A DNA stretch of 64,000 bases from Conchocele bisecta. Lineage: Eukaryota > Mollusca > Bivalvia > Lucinida > Thyasiridae. Where the stretch lies: NCBI GenBank assembly GCA_029237695.1, contig CM055273.1, forward strand, positions 62,361,968 through 62,425,967. The letters run 5' to 3'. The notes under the pieces were generated by a model, which searched no databases, was not told the DNA's origin, and saw nothing but the letters and a program-made list of their open reading frames with translations. The position numbers and the translations under genes are program-made. Shown one piece after another: positions 20,518 to 30,689 of this stretch. Each line of letters opens with the position of its first letter. Position 1 is the stretch's first letter.

Positions 20518-21499
20518 GGTAGCAACTATTTCTGACCGGGGTGTTCGTGGTTCGTATCCTGTGTACATATTGTGTTTTTGTATCCGGCTCCTCGAGATCT
20601 AGCTCTTCCGTTCTCGGAGGAGACGGTCGAGGTGGTATTGGACGCCGTGGTGCTTTTGGCTCCGTACTTGTCTGGCCTGCTCTTTATTCGAGTGTATATG
20701 AGTTCGAATTCCCAGTCTATATTCAGGACTCGACACGCGATAGAGTTATGATGGTTCAGTTGGCTAAGATTCTGGAGTTCCTGTCTAAGTCCTAGTACTT
20801 AGTGGGTTTGTCGGCTCTTTCACAGCTGGTGGTTTTGCCAGTGGAGCCTCCCATAGGGGTACTTCCTCGGATGGCTGTTGTGAGGCTGATTCGGTGGTGG
20901 TGGAATTGCCGGAGTTGTCGTGGTTTCATTGCTCTCCTACAGTAGGGCTTCTTGTTACGTACATTGGGGAGCTTTAGGTAGGATTTGGCCACTGCGGGTT
21001 CCTAGTGCTCAAACTTTGATCGCCACACTGGGGTCTAAGTTCTACATGCCCCTCTATGCGGTATGGTTTTTGAGATCTCCGTTTCTGGACAAGGACGCCG
21101 CAGCGTTTGGGATATCTTCGGCTCCTGGTCCTGGTTCGCGTTTGCGAAGGCATGGGTGTAGGCTGTTAAGTCGATTGTGGCTATGCCAACTTTCGATTTA
21201 TGTTTTGAATCAGTATGATTCATCGTCTCTGGACGCAGTGCATTCAGTCGGCGATTTGTGCCGCTAAGCCTCTTGTCAACATGTCTTTGGACTTTTCTAT
21301 GGACATGCTCTTGTCCAGGTGAGACGCATGATAGCCGGCTAGTTTTTTTTTTTTTTTTTTTCTTGAACGGCCATAGTTTTGCTTCGTTCGCCTCTTTTGA
21401 CCTTTGTTTATTGTGCGATCGAACGGCCAAAGGGCAGCTACGGTACCGATGGTCCCTCCTGCTGCTCCTTCTTGTCTACCTCCTGTGGGGTCGTTTCCC

Positions 21500-21690
21500 C
21501 TGACGGGGGTATTTTCAAGGGTTTAGTAGAGTCTCTCTCTTGAAGTATAGTGCTATAAGAGGAAGTTCGGGACGTGGTCGGAGCGCCATTTGCCCGGTAG
21601 ACTGGGTTGTTTCCATAGATCTGCGGGTCTCGTACTTCCACGTGCCCTTCCGCAGATGCTCTCGGAAGTTTAAGTTGTTTCCGAGTTTTT
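21500..21690 (+). pseudogene. Reverse transcriptase fragment (motif A) of the DIRS element
   Basis: At 21603-21671 the translation WVVSIDLRVSYFHVPFRRCS then RKF matches the DIRS reverse transcriptase motif A pattern (S-I-D-L-x-D-A-Y-F-H-V-P), with the usual D-A replaced by V-S. GVFSRV at 21508 may be the remnant of the upstream F-S-x-x-F segment, followed by stops. Only about 400 bases separate this from RNase H and no YxDD is seen, so the palm is internally deleted. It lies in the cytoplasmic replication machinery in live relatives. Confidence 0.72.
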
Positions 21691-22064
21691 GTGTCTTTTA
21701 GATCTAGAGTAGTCGTAGTTGGTTCCCACACAGGATTTTTCTTAGGTGGGAATGAGCTTATTGATCTATCAGTCATCATAGTACCTTTGGACAGGGTGCG
21801 TGGCATCTTGTTTTAGTTTCCGGGTACTGGTCAGAGGTTCTCTGTCAGCTAGGAAATTTCTGCACTCCTGGAATTTCGGGGTGCAGAATAGGGGAAGGTT
21901 ATGTTTGCGACCTCCAGTATTACTTACTAGGGCTATGGAGGCCGCACCCCGATCCTTTGGATCGGTCTCTGCCTAGGATCACCATCTCCTACGTTGTATC
22001 AGATGGTGGGCAGTGGAGGTCTGGTTCCTACAGGGATTTCCCATAGTGTTACCTCCTCCTACTC

Positions 22065-22290
22065 GCTTTCTGTCCACAGACACGCTCGTGAGAAGGCTGG
22101 GGGGCTCATTGGAGCCCCTACATTGGTGTGTTGGTGGTCAGTGCAGGAAACTCAGGGACACATCAACATGTTTTAGCTTTTGGCAGTGTTCCGGGGTTGA
22201 CAGCGGCGGATTCTGTTCTGCACGGACAGGTGGTTATGGTTTCTGCGGTCATCTCCGGTTCTGACGGAATGGCTTCTGCATCCGTTGGTG
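22065..22290 (+). pseudogene. RNase H fragment of the DIRS element
   Basis: LSTDTLVRRLGGSLEPLHW (about 22067-22123) fits the first RNase H segment (T-D-A-S-x-x-G-W-G-A-x-L-E). In another frame WSVQETQGHINMF, a stop, then LLAVFR (about 22136-22192) fits the W-S-x-x-E-x-x-x-H-I-N-x-L-E-L-L-A-V segment, the catalytic Glu codon position being TAG. QVVMVSAVI (about 22230) fits the strand before the third acidic residue. At least one frameshift and one nonsense change make it inactive. Confidence 0.72.
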
Positions 22291-22479
22291 TCCAGTGCTA
22301 TCTTGTCCGGATGGGGGTATCCATTTGTGGTTTTGTTGCGGCAAGGCTCAAACGTCGGTTTTATTTTTTCCACTGTTTGCGCCCACGTACCGATTCTGAC
22401 TTTTCAATTTAATCGTTCCAGTATAACTTCGGACCCATGTACTGCATGTTGGACATTGCTAAGGAAGTGATTTGAGATA

Positions 22480-23028
22480 CCAACTGTTCGTGTTTATAAG
22501 ATTGCATGTAATTCACTCAATTGTAATTATTATAAACAAGCGTCCGTTAATGATTATGGCATTTACGGATCGATTCATGTCAGGCATATAATTGGCTATT
22601 AACAAGAGTATTTTTGTGATTTCACGTCACACTGTCGTTAATTGGTTGACCACGGCTTACGTGGTTCGGCTTTGACGGTATTCCGCGATTGTAACACGGT
22701 TACAGGCGGCATGTTTTGATCACTTTGTATGTGTGAAAAACTTACCTGTGCCAATTAAGTTGACCAGACTTTACGACGCCCGCTGTTCAAATTGCATATC
22801 GACATTACAGTATAATGTGTATTAATTATCCACCACGGACTTGTTTTCCATATCGATATAAACGAAATGTCGACATTTCCGATATCGATATATCAGGTAT
22901 GTAATGTATGAGTTATATAGCAGTTCGGCCGGGACCACTAGCGTATATCGACATAAGCAGGTATATCGATGTAAGCAATGTCGACATAACGCGTATCGAC
23001 TGAATTTATACAACATGCTGTTGTCACT
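22480..23028. other. Non-coding interior of DIRS element
   Basis: AT-rich with repeated ATATCGA / TCGACAT words (22796-22995), many of them self-complementary such as GATATCGATATATC. No protein similarity was recognised. Confidence 0.4.
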
Positions 23029-23110
23029 CCATCATTTCTGAAGCAATTGGGTATTTCAAAATGTTAATTGTGTTAAATAGAAGCACACTACTGTTTACAC
23101 ATCAGCAGTT
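23029..23110 (-). mobile_element. Family Q MITE fragment inside the DIRS element
   Basis: TTGTCACTCCATCATTTCTG, AAGCAATTGGGTATTTCAAA and CACTACTGTTTACACATCAG match the left arm of the family Q copy at 47.21-47.31 kb with few differences. Only this segment is present, so it was truncated after insertion or captured as a piece. Confidence 0.65.
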
Positions 23111-25110
23111 TCTCCTATGAACGAGATTTCTCCCTCAGATACTTTATCCCATTCTCGCATGATCTGGAATCAGTTGTGGTTCGGGCCTCCCTCCGTCACG
23201 CCTGTCAGCGACAGTGGTTCACACTTTCTGTCCAGTCCGTGCGATGAAGCATTAGGTTCGGAAGAATTAGGACATCCGGTCCGACCGTAAAGAAAGTTTT
23301 TTTTTTTATTACCAATTTTAAGCCAACGGGAGGTATCGCAATCCTTTGTCTTCCGTTGGATAGATAGGGCCATTACTTGAGTTTTATTCTACAGTAAGTG
23401 GTTCTGCAGCTGAGTTGTTTAGGCCCTAAATGCACGAGGTGCATGTAGTCTCAACTTCTTTCTATGATCGCTCTCTGCACTGGCAGGAGATGCGTAACTG
23501 CCAACTGTTACGATTTTTTCCGTATTTATTCCGGGAAATACGTTAGATAGACGGTAGTACGGATTACTATTAAAAGTACGATTTTTTGATCGGCGCGGGT
23601 ATATCTGGATATTATTATTTCGTTTAAATACAATTCTCGCCAATAATCCTATTGTTTTATTTACCCGTTATCATTCTCGTCTAGCGATTACCATTTGATA
23701 TTCCAGCGCTCAGAGATATTGATTTATTCATCACGTAATTCGTATAATGTCTGATCTAAGCGTGCAGCCAACTTATTTGGGGATTGTTTTATCGAAGAAG
23801 TTAGGACAACACTTCTGTTCATCTATGATTACAGCGAGACATGGCCCAATTTGGTCCTGTCACAGCGCGGTGATGTTTTTGCGTCTTGCAATCAGTGTTA
23901 TTGTAGTTATTCGGGTGCTCATGGTAGCCGAAACTTGGGCCAAGGCTATTTTTAACTTATTTTATGCATATAGTGAGTACTGATTTGTGTTCCGGAATAC
24001 ATATGTGGTGTTCCGGAAAGTAACCCCCTTTTCTCTCCATGTTCCTCATGTGACCGACATGGGGTTGGCATCTCAGGGAGATGTTTAAGAACTGGGTCCG
24101 TTAATAGCAGCGGGTGCAGTTGTGGGTTTATCAGCCGGTAGCATCAAGTTTAGGAGGCTGTTTGGATCTACCTGTTCGCGATAGTCTGCGATTTTTTCTG
24201 ATTACCCGATTATTCGGTTTTTTGTCTTTACAGTCCCAGTGGAATCCTGGGGTTGGTAAGTGTGACTCTCCGCTCGATGAACTTCACTTGCTTTTGTTGA
24301 TGAACGGGGATCTGTGGTGATCTATGGTTCTTACGGTTCATCACGCTGGCCCAGGAGGCATTGTTTTTGTACATGTTTCAATTAGGGCGAGGCTACCTTT
24401 CTAGTTTGTAGCAGTGTTGTTGCAAAAGGATGTGTTTCACTTTGGGTTAATGATTTCTATTTCTCTTTGTCTACTATACATGGGTTTATAGGTATACAGT
24501 GGTCGACACTCGCAGTGTCCCGAGATCCCGAGGATCCCTGTTTTGTAGGAGGAATCACTGCATTTTCAAGAAAATCCCATTCAACATTATGTAACAATAG
24601 GGATGTCCATGCTGCGGAATCCCTGGGCCAAAAGTTAGTGTCAAACCCTGGTATAGGTTTTGATCTGGCTTTAGGGCCAGTTTAACTCCTCAGCACTTGC
24701 TTGTTAGGATGACCTTAGTGCTTAGGGCATTTATACTGTGTTCTCGATATGTACGAGTCATGTGTCGTCATGAGACTATGTATAGACTTTGAGTTTATCT
24801 CAGTTGAGTTATTGCGTGTGAAGTGCCGGGCGACTACATTCGCCAGGGCTTCGTCTGGTAGCAGCAGCTATACCTTGAGTATATTCTCCGGCGTTTTAAC
24901 CAAGTATAGCAGGTTGGAGTCTACGAGTCAGTCTACGAGACTAGCGTGGTGGTGCTTGTCTTTATACCTCTCTTCTACTTTCGTAGAAAATGGGGGGGGG
25001 CCCGCTTTGGGCTCCCCTATGATTCTAGGGTGAGACCATGTTATTACTATATAGGTAACACCCAAGTTTGTACCTAGACCAAATATTTTTGTCTGTTTTG
25101 AGGGTTTTTA
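23111..25110 (+). other. DIRS 3' half, coding identity lost
   Basis: In live DIRS elements this region would hold the C-terminal RNase H, tyrosine recombinase and sometimes methyltransferase. Short frames exist (for example 23747-23983, 24467-24685 and 24749-25033), but I see no R...HxxR...Y recombinase signature and no methyltransferase motif. The base composition stays similar to the recognised part, so it is probably decayed coding sequence. Confidence 0.4.
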
Positions 25111-25173
25111 ATCTGCCTTACCATTCCGGTCGAGTATGAGTAGTGAGAATACCTCCCACCATCACTACGAATT

Positions 25174-25264
25174 CTTGCAACCATTCTTAGGTTAGTTTGA
25201 AGACATAAAAATGGAAAATTATTTCTAATTTTAGTTTTTATTATTCATACTCACCTGAATGGTA
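25174..25264. repeat. DIRS internal complementary region
   Basis: TTCTTAGGTTAGTTTGAAGA then CATAAAAATG is the complement of the extreme left end (18795-18820). It is directly followed by GAAAATTATTTCTAATTTTA through ATACTCACCTGAATGG, the complement of the extreme right end (25541-25590). In the DIRS model this region templates completion of both ends during circle formation. Its presence, in the correct order, is the strongest evidence for the class. Confidence 0.9.
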
Positions 25265-25398
25265 AGGTAGACCCTCCTCCCCCCCGTCCCCGCTTGATGG
25301 TTTTATCTTCTCCCTACTTAGTATACTTCAGGCTATTTTTTATCTAGCAGTGTCATTTCCATATGGAAATGATTTACTTTTGTAGCTGTATACCTAAC

Positions 25399-25548
25399 AA
25401 TAATAGGAGGAGTTTAAATAGCGGACTAGCCAATTGGCTGTGGGTAGAGCGGAATGGTCTATGGTGGGTTATTTGAGTGATTAGAGTAGGCAGATTTTTA
25501 TTATTAGGACGATTTCATAGCAACCTATCAGTTTGCAACCATTCAGGT
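25399..25548 (-). repeat. DIRS right terminal inverted repeat
   Basis: It starts AATAATAGGAGGAGTTTAAA and ends TTGCAACCATTCAGGT. It is the complement of 18814-18963 with no difference noticed. The outer tail GAGTATGAATAATAAAAACT to ATTTTCCAT is unique to this end and is copied in the internal complementary region. Confidence 0.93.
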
Positions 25549-25590
25549 GAGTATGAATAATAAAAACTAAAATTAGAAATAATTTTCCAT

Positions 25591-25700
25591 TTAAGCACCA
25601 TCCCTAGACAGACATGCAAATATTATTGAAATTGGTGAAGGAGTTACAGGATTTATTGAAAACTGAAACACATTTTCCTTATGGACGGACGGACAGGATT
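25591..25700 (+). repeat. Tandem array, right part after DIRS insertion
   Basis: TTAAGCACCATCCCTAGACA continues the unit cut at 18794. The intact unit at 18436-18460 reads GAAACATTAAGCACCATCCC, which gives the approximate empty site. The array ends in a GGACGGACGGACAGG tract. Confidence 0.8.
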
Positions 25701-25706
25701 GAAACA

Positions 25707-25985
25707 GCTATATAACACATTTGGGCCATAATTTGACCTTTAGCACAAGATAGCGGTCTAAGGGTTAAAGATCCTTAGCAGATCATGTGAGCGCTGTTCT
25801 GTCTCAACCCATTTCCGTCTAAGGATACGATAACTTTTGTTTAAAAAAAAACCTCATTATTTTGTTTATTTCTCTATAAAGGAGTATGTTGTTACCACTC
25901 ATTTGAACCGTCTCGTCGAGACGGTTCAAATGAGTGGTAACAACATAAACTTTCGAAAGGAAATAAAGAAAATAGGGAATGATAA
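25707..25985. mobile_element. Family E palindromic MITE, copy 3, with duplicated flank
   Basis: It repeats the composite unit of 17.47-17.75 kb. The stem CCACTCATTTGAACCGTCTC / GAGACGGTTCAAATGAGTGG is perfect around GTCGAGAC. The unit is followed by TTGATGGGGGCATAAAA, a pearl-like terminus also seen at 29.2 kb. Confidence 0.8.
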
Positions 25986-26306
25986 ATTGATGGGGGCATA
26001 AAAAATAACATGGCAGTGTACATTGTAGTTACTTATGGGTGAATACGTTAAGATAGAACTTCAAGTGTTACATACTTGTATCACAAGGTACTCAATAGAC
26101 AAGAACACGCAATGAGCAAACATATAGTTAATCCGTCCATAAGTTGATCAAACATGCATTCTAAACTATCAAGTGCTTGGATAACTAAAGCCACCTTAGC
26201 TAACAAAAGGACGTTTGCCAACATTTTACATATTGTTTAATTTGACCTTGGGAAGGGAGCCGCATATATTGAATATGGAAAACACATATATAATATGAAT
26301 GATGCA
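25986..26306. other. No recognised gene
   Basis: Spacer without palindrome, transposon end or coding frame that I recognise. Confidence 0.4.
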
Positions 26307-28016
26307 GAACTCCAGATAAGGCCAGTTTTTTTTTATTAGTTGGTTTACAGATCCGCCGACCCGATTTTTTGACAATGTGGAAAAAAATAAAAATTTAAAT
26401 TTCCGATTTTTTTTTTGATTTTTTTACCTCCGATCCAAAAAAAAAAAAAAAAAAAATTTTTTTTTTTTTGCTGTGCCGAGAAAAGTAAGTGGCGGAAACC
26501 GGATCTTAGCAGCAGCGACAACAACAACAACCTGCGAATGGACGATTCGATATGATTTGATATATCTCCAATATGATTTGATATATCTGTGTTTCAGATT
26601 GAATGCAAAAATTCAAAACCTTAACGCTCCGGTAAATGGCCTATATTTTCTGTTTTCTTGCTCCGATGTGCTTCATATTTCATGTATGCGTTCTTCCTAG
26701 GGTCCTCTACCACCCTGCCAAAAATCCACACTCGTGCCACCCCCACTGATATTCGTTTCAACTATATCGCCGCTCGTTGTCTTGTATTTAATTATACCAG
26801 ATACGGTATTAATATGTACGCATTACGCAACCCATTCACAGTGATCAACATTCAACAGTATGTGAATATGAAACTGAGTTGCTATGTGAATATAAAGAAA
26901 CTTGCTGAACCGACTCCCTACGTTAACCTGACAAACTCTTGGTCCGAGACGATGCCGGTTAACACAAGTTTCACTCTATCACAATCACTGGCCTTTTTGT
27001 TTTTTACCGACCACAAACCGACCCAACCATGAGCCTTAAAAAGGTGAACCGACCCAACCATGTGCCTTAAAAATGTGATTTTTATGGTGTTCGGACCGTC
27101 CGTCTGTCCGTCACACGTTCGGTTAACCACTGCGTAACAGTTTCTCAAACCGGCCATATCTTCTACATAAGTTGCTCAAGTTCTTCAATATTTCAACACA
27201 TCATTCATTGTATGTGCTATACCTGCCTTGTAATACTTTATATTACCTTGACCTTTTGACCTTCACAGGGCTGCTGAAAGGACTTAGCAATTTCGGTTAA
27301 CCAGTTTTGTCACAGTTTGTCAAACTGGCCATAGCATCTACATAAGTTGCTTAACTGCTTCAATATTCCATACTTCATTCATTGCATGTATGCTACACCT
27401 GCCTTGCCATACTACATATGACCTTCACACCTTTGACTTAACACTTTTGGTTCACGTTTGTCAGTTTTCTTCAATATGCCGCCGGTGGCATCCGCGTTCG
27501 ACAGACCTTTTTTTTTTTCTTTTCTTTTTTTATATTTCCCCGACCGACCCAACCCTGTGCCAAAAAGAATAAAAAAATTGAAAAAACTTTTTTTTATTTT
27601 TATTTTTTTCCGACCGACCGACCCGATCTCGCGGAAAAAAAATCCGTAAACCAACAAATAAAAAAAAACTGGCCTAAGGTGCGTCCTGCATATTTTACGC
27701 ACTTATTTTAGCAGAATACGCATTGATTATCAAAAGTGGGAGTACAAAATACTCACAGCAATGTGAAAATATGCAGTGATTTTCAAATTGAGAAGTCGAA
27801 ATACTGTAACAAAGTTGAAAATTTACTTAGTTGAGCTGCAAAAAGCAAACACTATTTGCTTTTTGCAGCTCAAATAAGTGAATTTTTAAATCTGTTTTAT
27901 TTTTATCATTTGTTTCCTATTTAATAAGGAATAAAATCAATAATACATTGGTAAAAGTAAAATGCATTGAATTTGAAATATGGGGGTATAATACTCTTTA
28001 GATACACAACTTATAC
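26307..28016. mobile_element. Family R element, copy 2, interrupted by a 1.36-kb insertion
   Basis: The left tip is AGAACTCCAGATAAG (26307-26320). After the insertion, TAAGGTGCGTCCTGCATATT continues the family, with the central hairpin GAGCTGCAAAAAGCAAACAC / TTTGCTTTTTGCAGCTC at 27833-27871. The right end is degraded (TTTAGATACACAACTTAT). Confidence 0.7.
26320..27674. mobile_element. 1355-bp inverted-repeat element with TAA target duplication (Harbinger-like?)
   Basis: The ends are GGCCAGTTTTTTTTTATTAG then TTGGTTTACAGAT and the complement ATCCGTAAACCAACAAATAA to AAAACTGGCC. TAA flanks both sides (26317-26319 and 27675-27677), and uninterrupted family R copies read GATAAGGTGCG, so TAA is a true 3-bp duplication. 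A 3-bp TWA target is the PIF/Harbinger habit; class is inferred. The interior has a 124-codon frame (26658-27032) of unknown nature and two diverged repeats of about 155 bp marked by ACATAAGTTGCT (27168, 27340). No transposase was recognised, so it is presumably non-autonomous. Confidence 0.7.
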
Positions 28017-28149
28017 CTTTCATTTTGAACATGTTAAAGTGGCAATTCTGCAGGTATAAGAACCAGTTTGTTGGCATAATATTTGCATGATATTTTATAA
28101 CATACCGGTACATGTATTTCCCCAGCGTCACATCAGAAGATACCAGGTG

Positions 28150-28396
28150 GCCTTTTCACTAAACTTCGTACGACTAAAATATTCATAAGTGCAAAATTAT
28201 GATAGTCTGTAAATTTCACATTAACGTTTTCTTGTAAACAATTATTGGATTTACATTTCTTGAGCATATGCTGCATATGCTGCATATGCAGCCTATGTTC
28301 AATAAATGTAAATCCATCAATTGAAATTTACAGACTGTTTTAAATCTACACTTACGAACATTTTAGTTGTACTATAAAGTTTAGTGAAACGGGCAC
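28150..28396. mobile_element. Family C foldback, copy 3 (near full length)
   Basis: TTTTCACTAAACTTCGTACG at the left and ACTATAAAGTTTAGTGAAAC then GGGC at the right. The centre has CATATGCTGCATATGC repeats and GCCTATGTTCAATAAATGTA. Confidence 0.75.
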
Positions 28397-28518
28397 CAGT
28401 TTGTTTGAAATGCATTATTCAAGGTAACATGCCAGACTCCCCCTGAATATTGGACACATAGGACAGATATGTTTAGTTCCCATCGGAAACATGTATATAC
28501 TACCGACAGTAAGGTCGG

Positions 28519-30340
28519 AGCTCCAGATAAGCTTTCTGTCTAAAGCGTACTATGCCCCCTAATTTCAAAATCATTAATTGCGCATTTTACTTTTACAAAT
28601 TAATTATTGAACTTCTTCCTTAATAAATAGGGAACAAATGATAAAAACTATAACAAATTTAAACATTCACTTATTCATGGCTGAAAGTATGAAAATCTGT
28701 CAATACTGAAAAGTACGTGCCGTTGGCACGTAACGAGTGCCGTAGGCACACCGAGCCAAAAAGCAAATCAAAAAACAGCACATACGAGAGGGGGTGCTAA
28801 CCCCTTCTCGTAAGGGGGGTACGGGGTATCTCCCCCAAAAATTTTGAACATTCAGAGCTGCTTAGACAGCATTTGATGATATTTATGACTTGTCAAATTG
28901 CAGGATTATAGCAATAAAACTGCTTTAAAACCCAATTTTTTTTTTTTTAATAAAAAAATTGAAGCAATATTCATAAATTTGAATTTTGCAGTGAGAAATA
29001 TTCACTGGCATGCTCTATGTTACATTATTTTCATGGTGCATCTATATCAATTCAATATGGCTAAGTCAATGAAGCAGAAAAAGTAGGTCCAGGTCAAAAG
29101 TAGGTTTACATGGATTATGTCATTTTCGGTTGTACACCAGTTGCTGATCATGATGTTCAGGTTTGGTAGCTGTAGCTGTATTACAATGGACAAGGCTAAA
29201 ACATAATAATTGGTGGGGGCATAAAAATATAGAACCGGAGTGCATTTGGACCACAGAATTTAATGTTTAACCAGTATAGCAGAACTTTTTAAAAGTTTTT
29301 TTTTTATAACCCCTATTAAGCTGAACAAATAAACCATGTCTAATTCTTTCCATTTAAATTATAAGCATGTAGTAATCCTCTGACACCAAATCTACCCCAA
29401 TTTATACTCTGTAATTTACTAATTTTAAAGCATGATTATATAGGGGCGGCCACGGGTGTGGAATTTCCATGTTTTGGAAAAAACGTTTGTTGTTAGGTCG
29501 TAAAGCGGCACATTTTACGACATATTAAATTACCAAAATAATTGTTGATCACAGTTCATATATTGAAAATATTGCTGGTAGCATGTACTAAATTTGAATA
29601 GTGGGCAGATGTGTGAAAATAAACTATATATCATCTAGACCAATTTATTTATTTTTGGTTTTGTACAAAAACCTGTTGTACGCAGATACACCGCACCGTG
29701 AACTCTCCGTGAGTCTTCGGTAATTCCGAGCGGCCGTCTCCGAGCTGTTGTTAGCTTCGGTACGGTGCGGTAAGGCGACTGACTGAATAATTGGTGCCCG
29801 GTTTCTAAGCGCCGCTCTAAAGTGGAAGGTGCATATTATCATATGAATATATATAGCAGGGACCAGACAAAATTGCCGATGCGCGAAACGAAAGTGAACC
29901 TAATTTTGACAGCGCATCAAAGTTATCGCCGATTCGCCAAACATCAGTTGCCCGAATGAAAAATGAAACATTGGTGGACCGAATGAGACACCCTCACCCC
30001 ACCCCTACCCCCCACCCCCCCCCCCCCACCCCCAAATCTCAACGGATTTACACGAATTGGAAAAATGGTCCCGGGAAATGTCTCCAATACGGAATTCCGT
30101 ATCAATACGGAAAACTTTCAGCCATGCTTATTTGAGCTGCAAAAAGCAAACACTGTTTGCTTTTTGCAGCTCAACTAAGTGAATTTTCAACTTCATAACA
30201 GTATTTTCACTACTCAATTTGAAAATCAATGCGTATTTTAACATTGCTGTGCGTATTTCGTACTCCCACTTTTGATAATCAATGCATATTCAGCTAAAAC
30301 AATTGCGTAAAATACGCCAATACGCACCTTATCTGGAGCA
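28519..30340. mobile_element. Family R element, copy 3, interrupted by a 1.45-kb insertion
   Basis: It starts GAGCTCCAGATAAGC at 28519 and ends GCACCTTATCTGGAGC at 30338. The halves join at CTTATT: AAACATTCACTTATT before and TTGAGCTGCAAAAAGC after the insertion, matching the uninterrupted complement in copy 1 (ACTCAAATAAGTGAATGTTA). Confidence 0.75.
28676..30126. mobile_element. 1451-bp inverted-repeat element with 6-bp target duplication
   Basis: The ends are CATGGCTGAAAGT and ACTTTCAGCCATG. CTTATT occurs at 28670-28675 and again at 30127-30132, and uninterrupted family R sequence has it once. The interior includes GTGCCGTTGGCAC and GTGCCGTAGGCAC hairpins near 28717-28750, and a C-run of 14 near 30013. 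Near the right end, CCGTATTGATACGG-type palindromes (about 30090-30115) are visible. No transposase was recognised; the superfamily is unknown to me. Confidence 0.7.
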
Positions 30341-30428
30341 CTGAAGGTGACAGCGTCTTGTCAAGTGATACACAGAAATGACCAGTGGCCCAGGTGAGAA
30401 TCTGACCCATAAAAGTAGATCCATGCCT

Positions 30429-30634
30429 TTAACACTTAGAATGTGGGGAACGTAAATTGTCATCTGCCGTTATATTACATTTTGTCTTCTTTCTCAATAA
30501 AACATGGTATGATAACACTTTAGAATGTTTTCCAATGGAAATGATTCTAAAGTGTTGTCAAACCATGTTTGTAATGAGAATATTTAAAATAAACGGCAGA
30601 TGACATAATTTTTATTCAGCATTGTAAGTGTTAA
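30429..30634. mobile_element. Family D palindromic MITE, copy 8 (variant ends)
   Basis: It starts TTAACACTTAGAATG and ends CATTGTAAGTGTTAA. Where other copies have CCCTTA / TAAGGG, this copy has CACTTA / TAAGTG at both ends. The inner stem is GATAACACTTTAGAATG / ATTCTAAAGTGTTGTC. Both changes keep the pairing. Confidence 0.85.
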
Positions 30635-30689
30635 ACAATGACACACCAAGGCTGACTGGGTGGAAATTTAATGGCTCACTGATGCCCTG

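Larger units (their letters stand above)
18795..25590 (+). mobile_element. DIRS-type tyrosine-recombinase retrotransposon, degenerate
   Basis: It is recognised by structure: 150-bp terminal inverted repeats (18814-18963 and 25399-25548) and an internal complementary region near the right end that joins the complements of both outer ends. Coding remnants follow DIRS order: a Cys/His-rich gag-like region, a reverse transcriptase fragment and an RNase H fragment. DIRS elements normally also encode a tyrosine recombinase and often a methyltransferase; I recognise neither. The longest frame is about 170 codons, and the RT and RNase H matches contain stops and frame changes. The reverse transcriptase YxDD region is not found. 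Poly-T, a heptad repeat and a foreign MITE fragment interrupt the interior. Confidence 0.88.

Noticed and set aside
20541..20795. 84-residue Gly/Ser-rich frame as an independent gene
   Set aside because: It lies inside the DIRS element between the gag-like and polymerase remnants and has no supporting motif.
22796..22995. Cluster of ATATCGAT-type palindromes as a replication origin or operator array
   Set aside because: The words are spaced irregularly inside a decayed retroelement; nothing links them to a regulatory role.
18795..25590. LTR retrotransposon or Maverick-type element
   Set aside because: The terminal repeats are inverted and accompanied by an internal complementary region. There are no direct LTRs, and the flanks show no 5-6 bp duplication.
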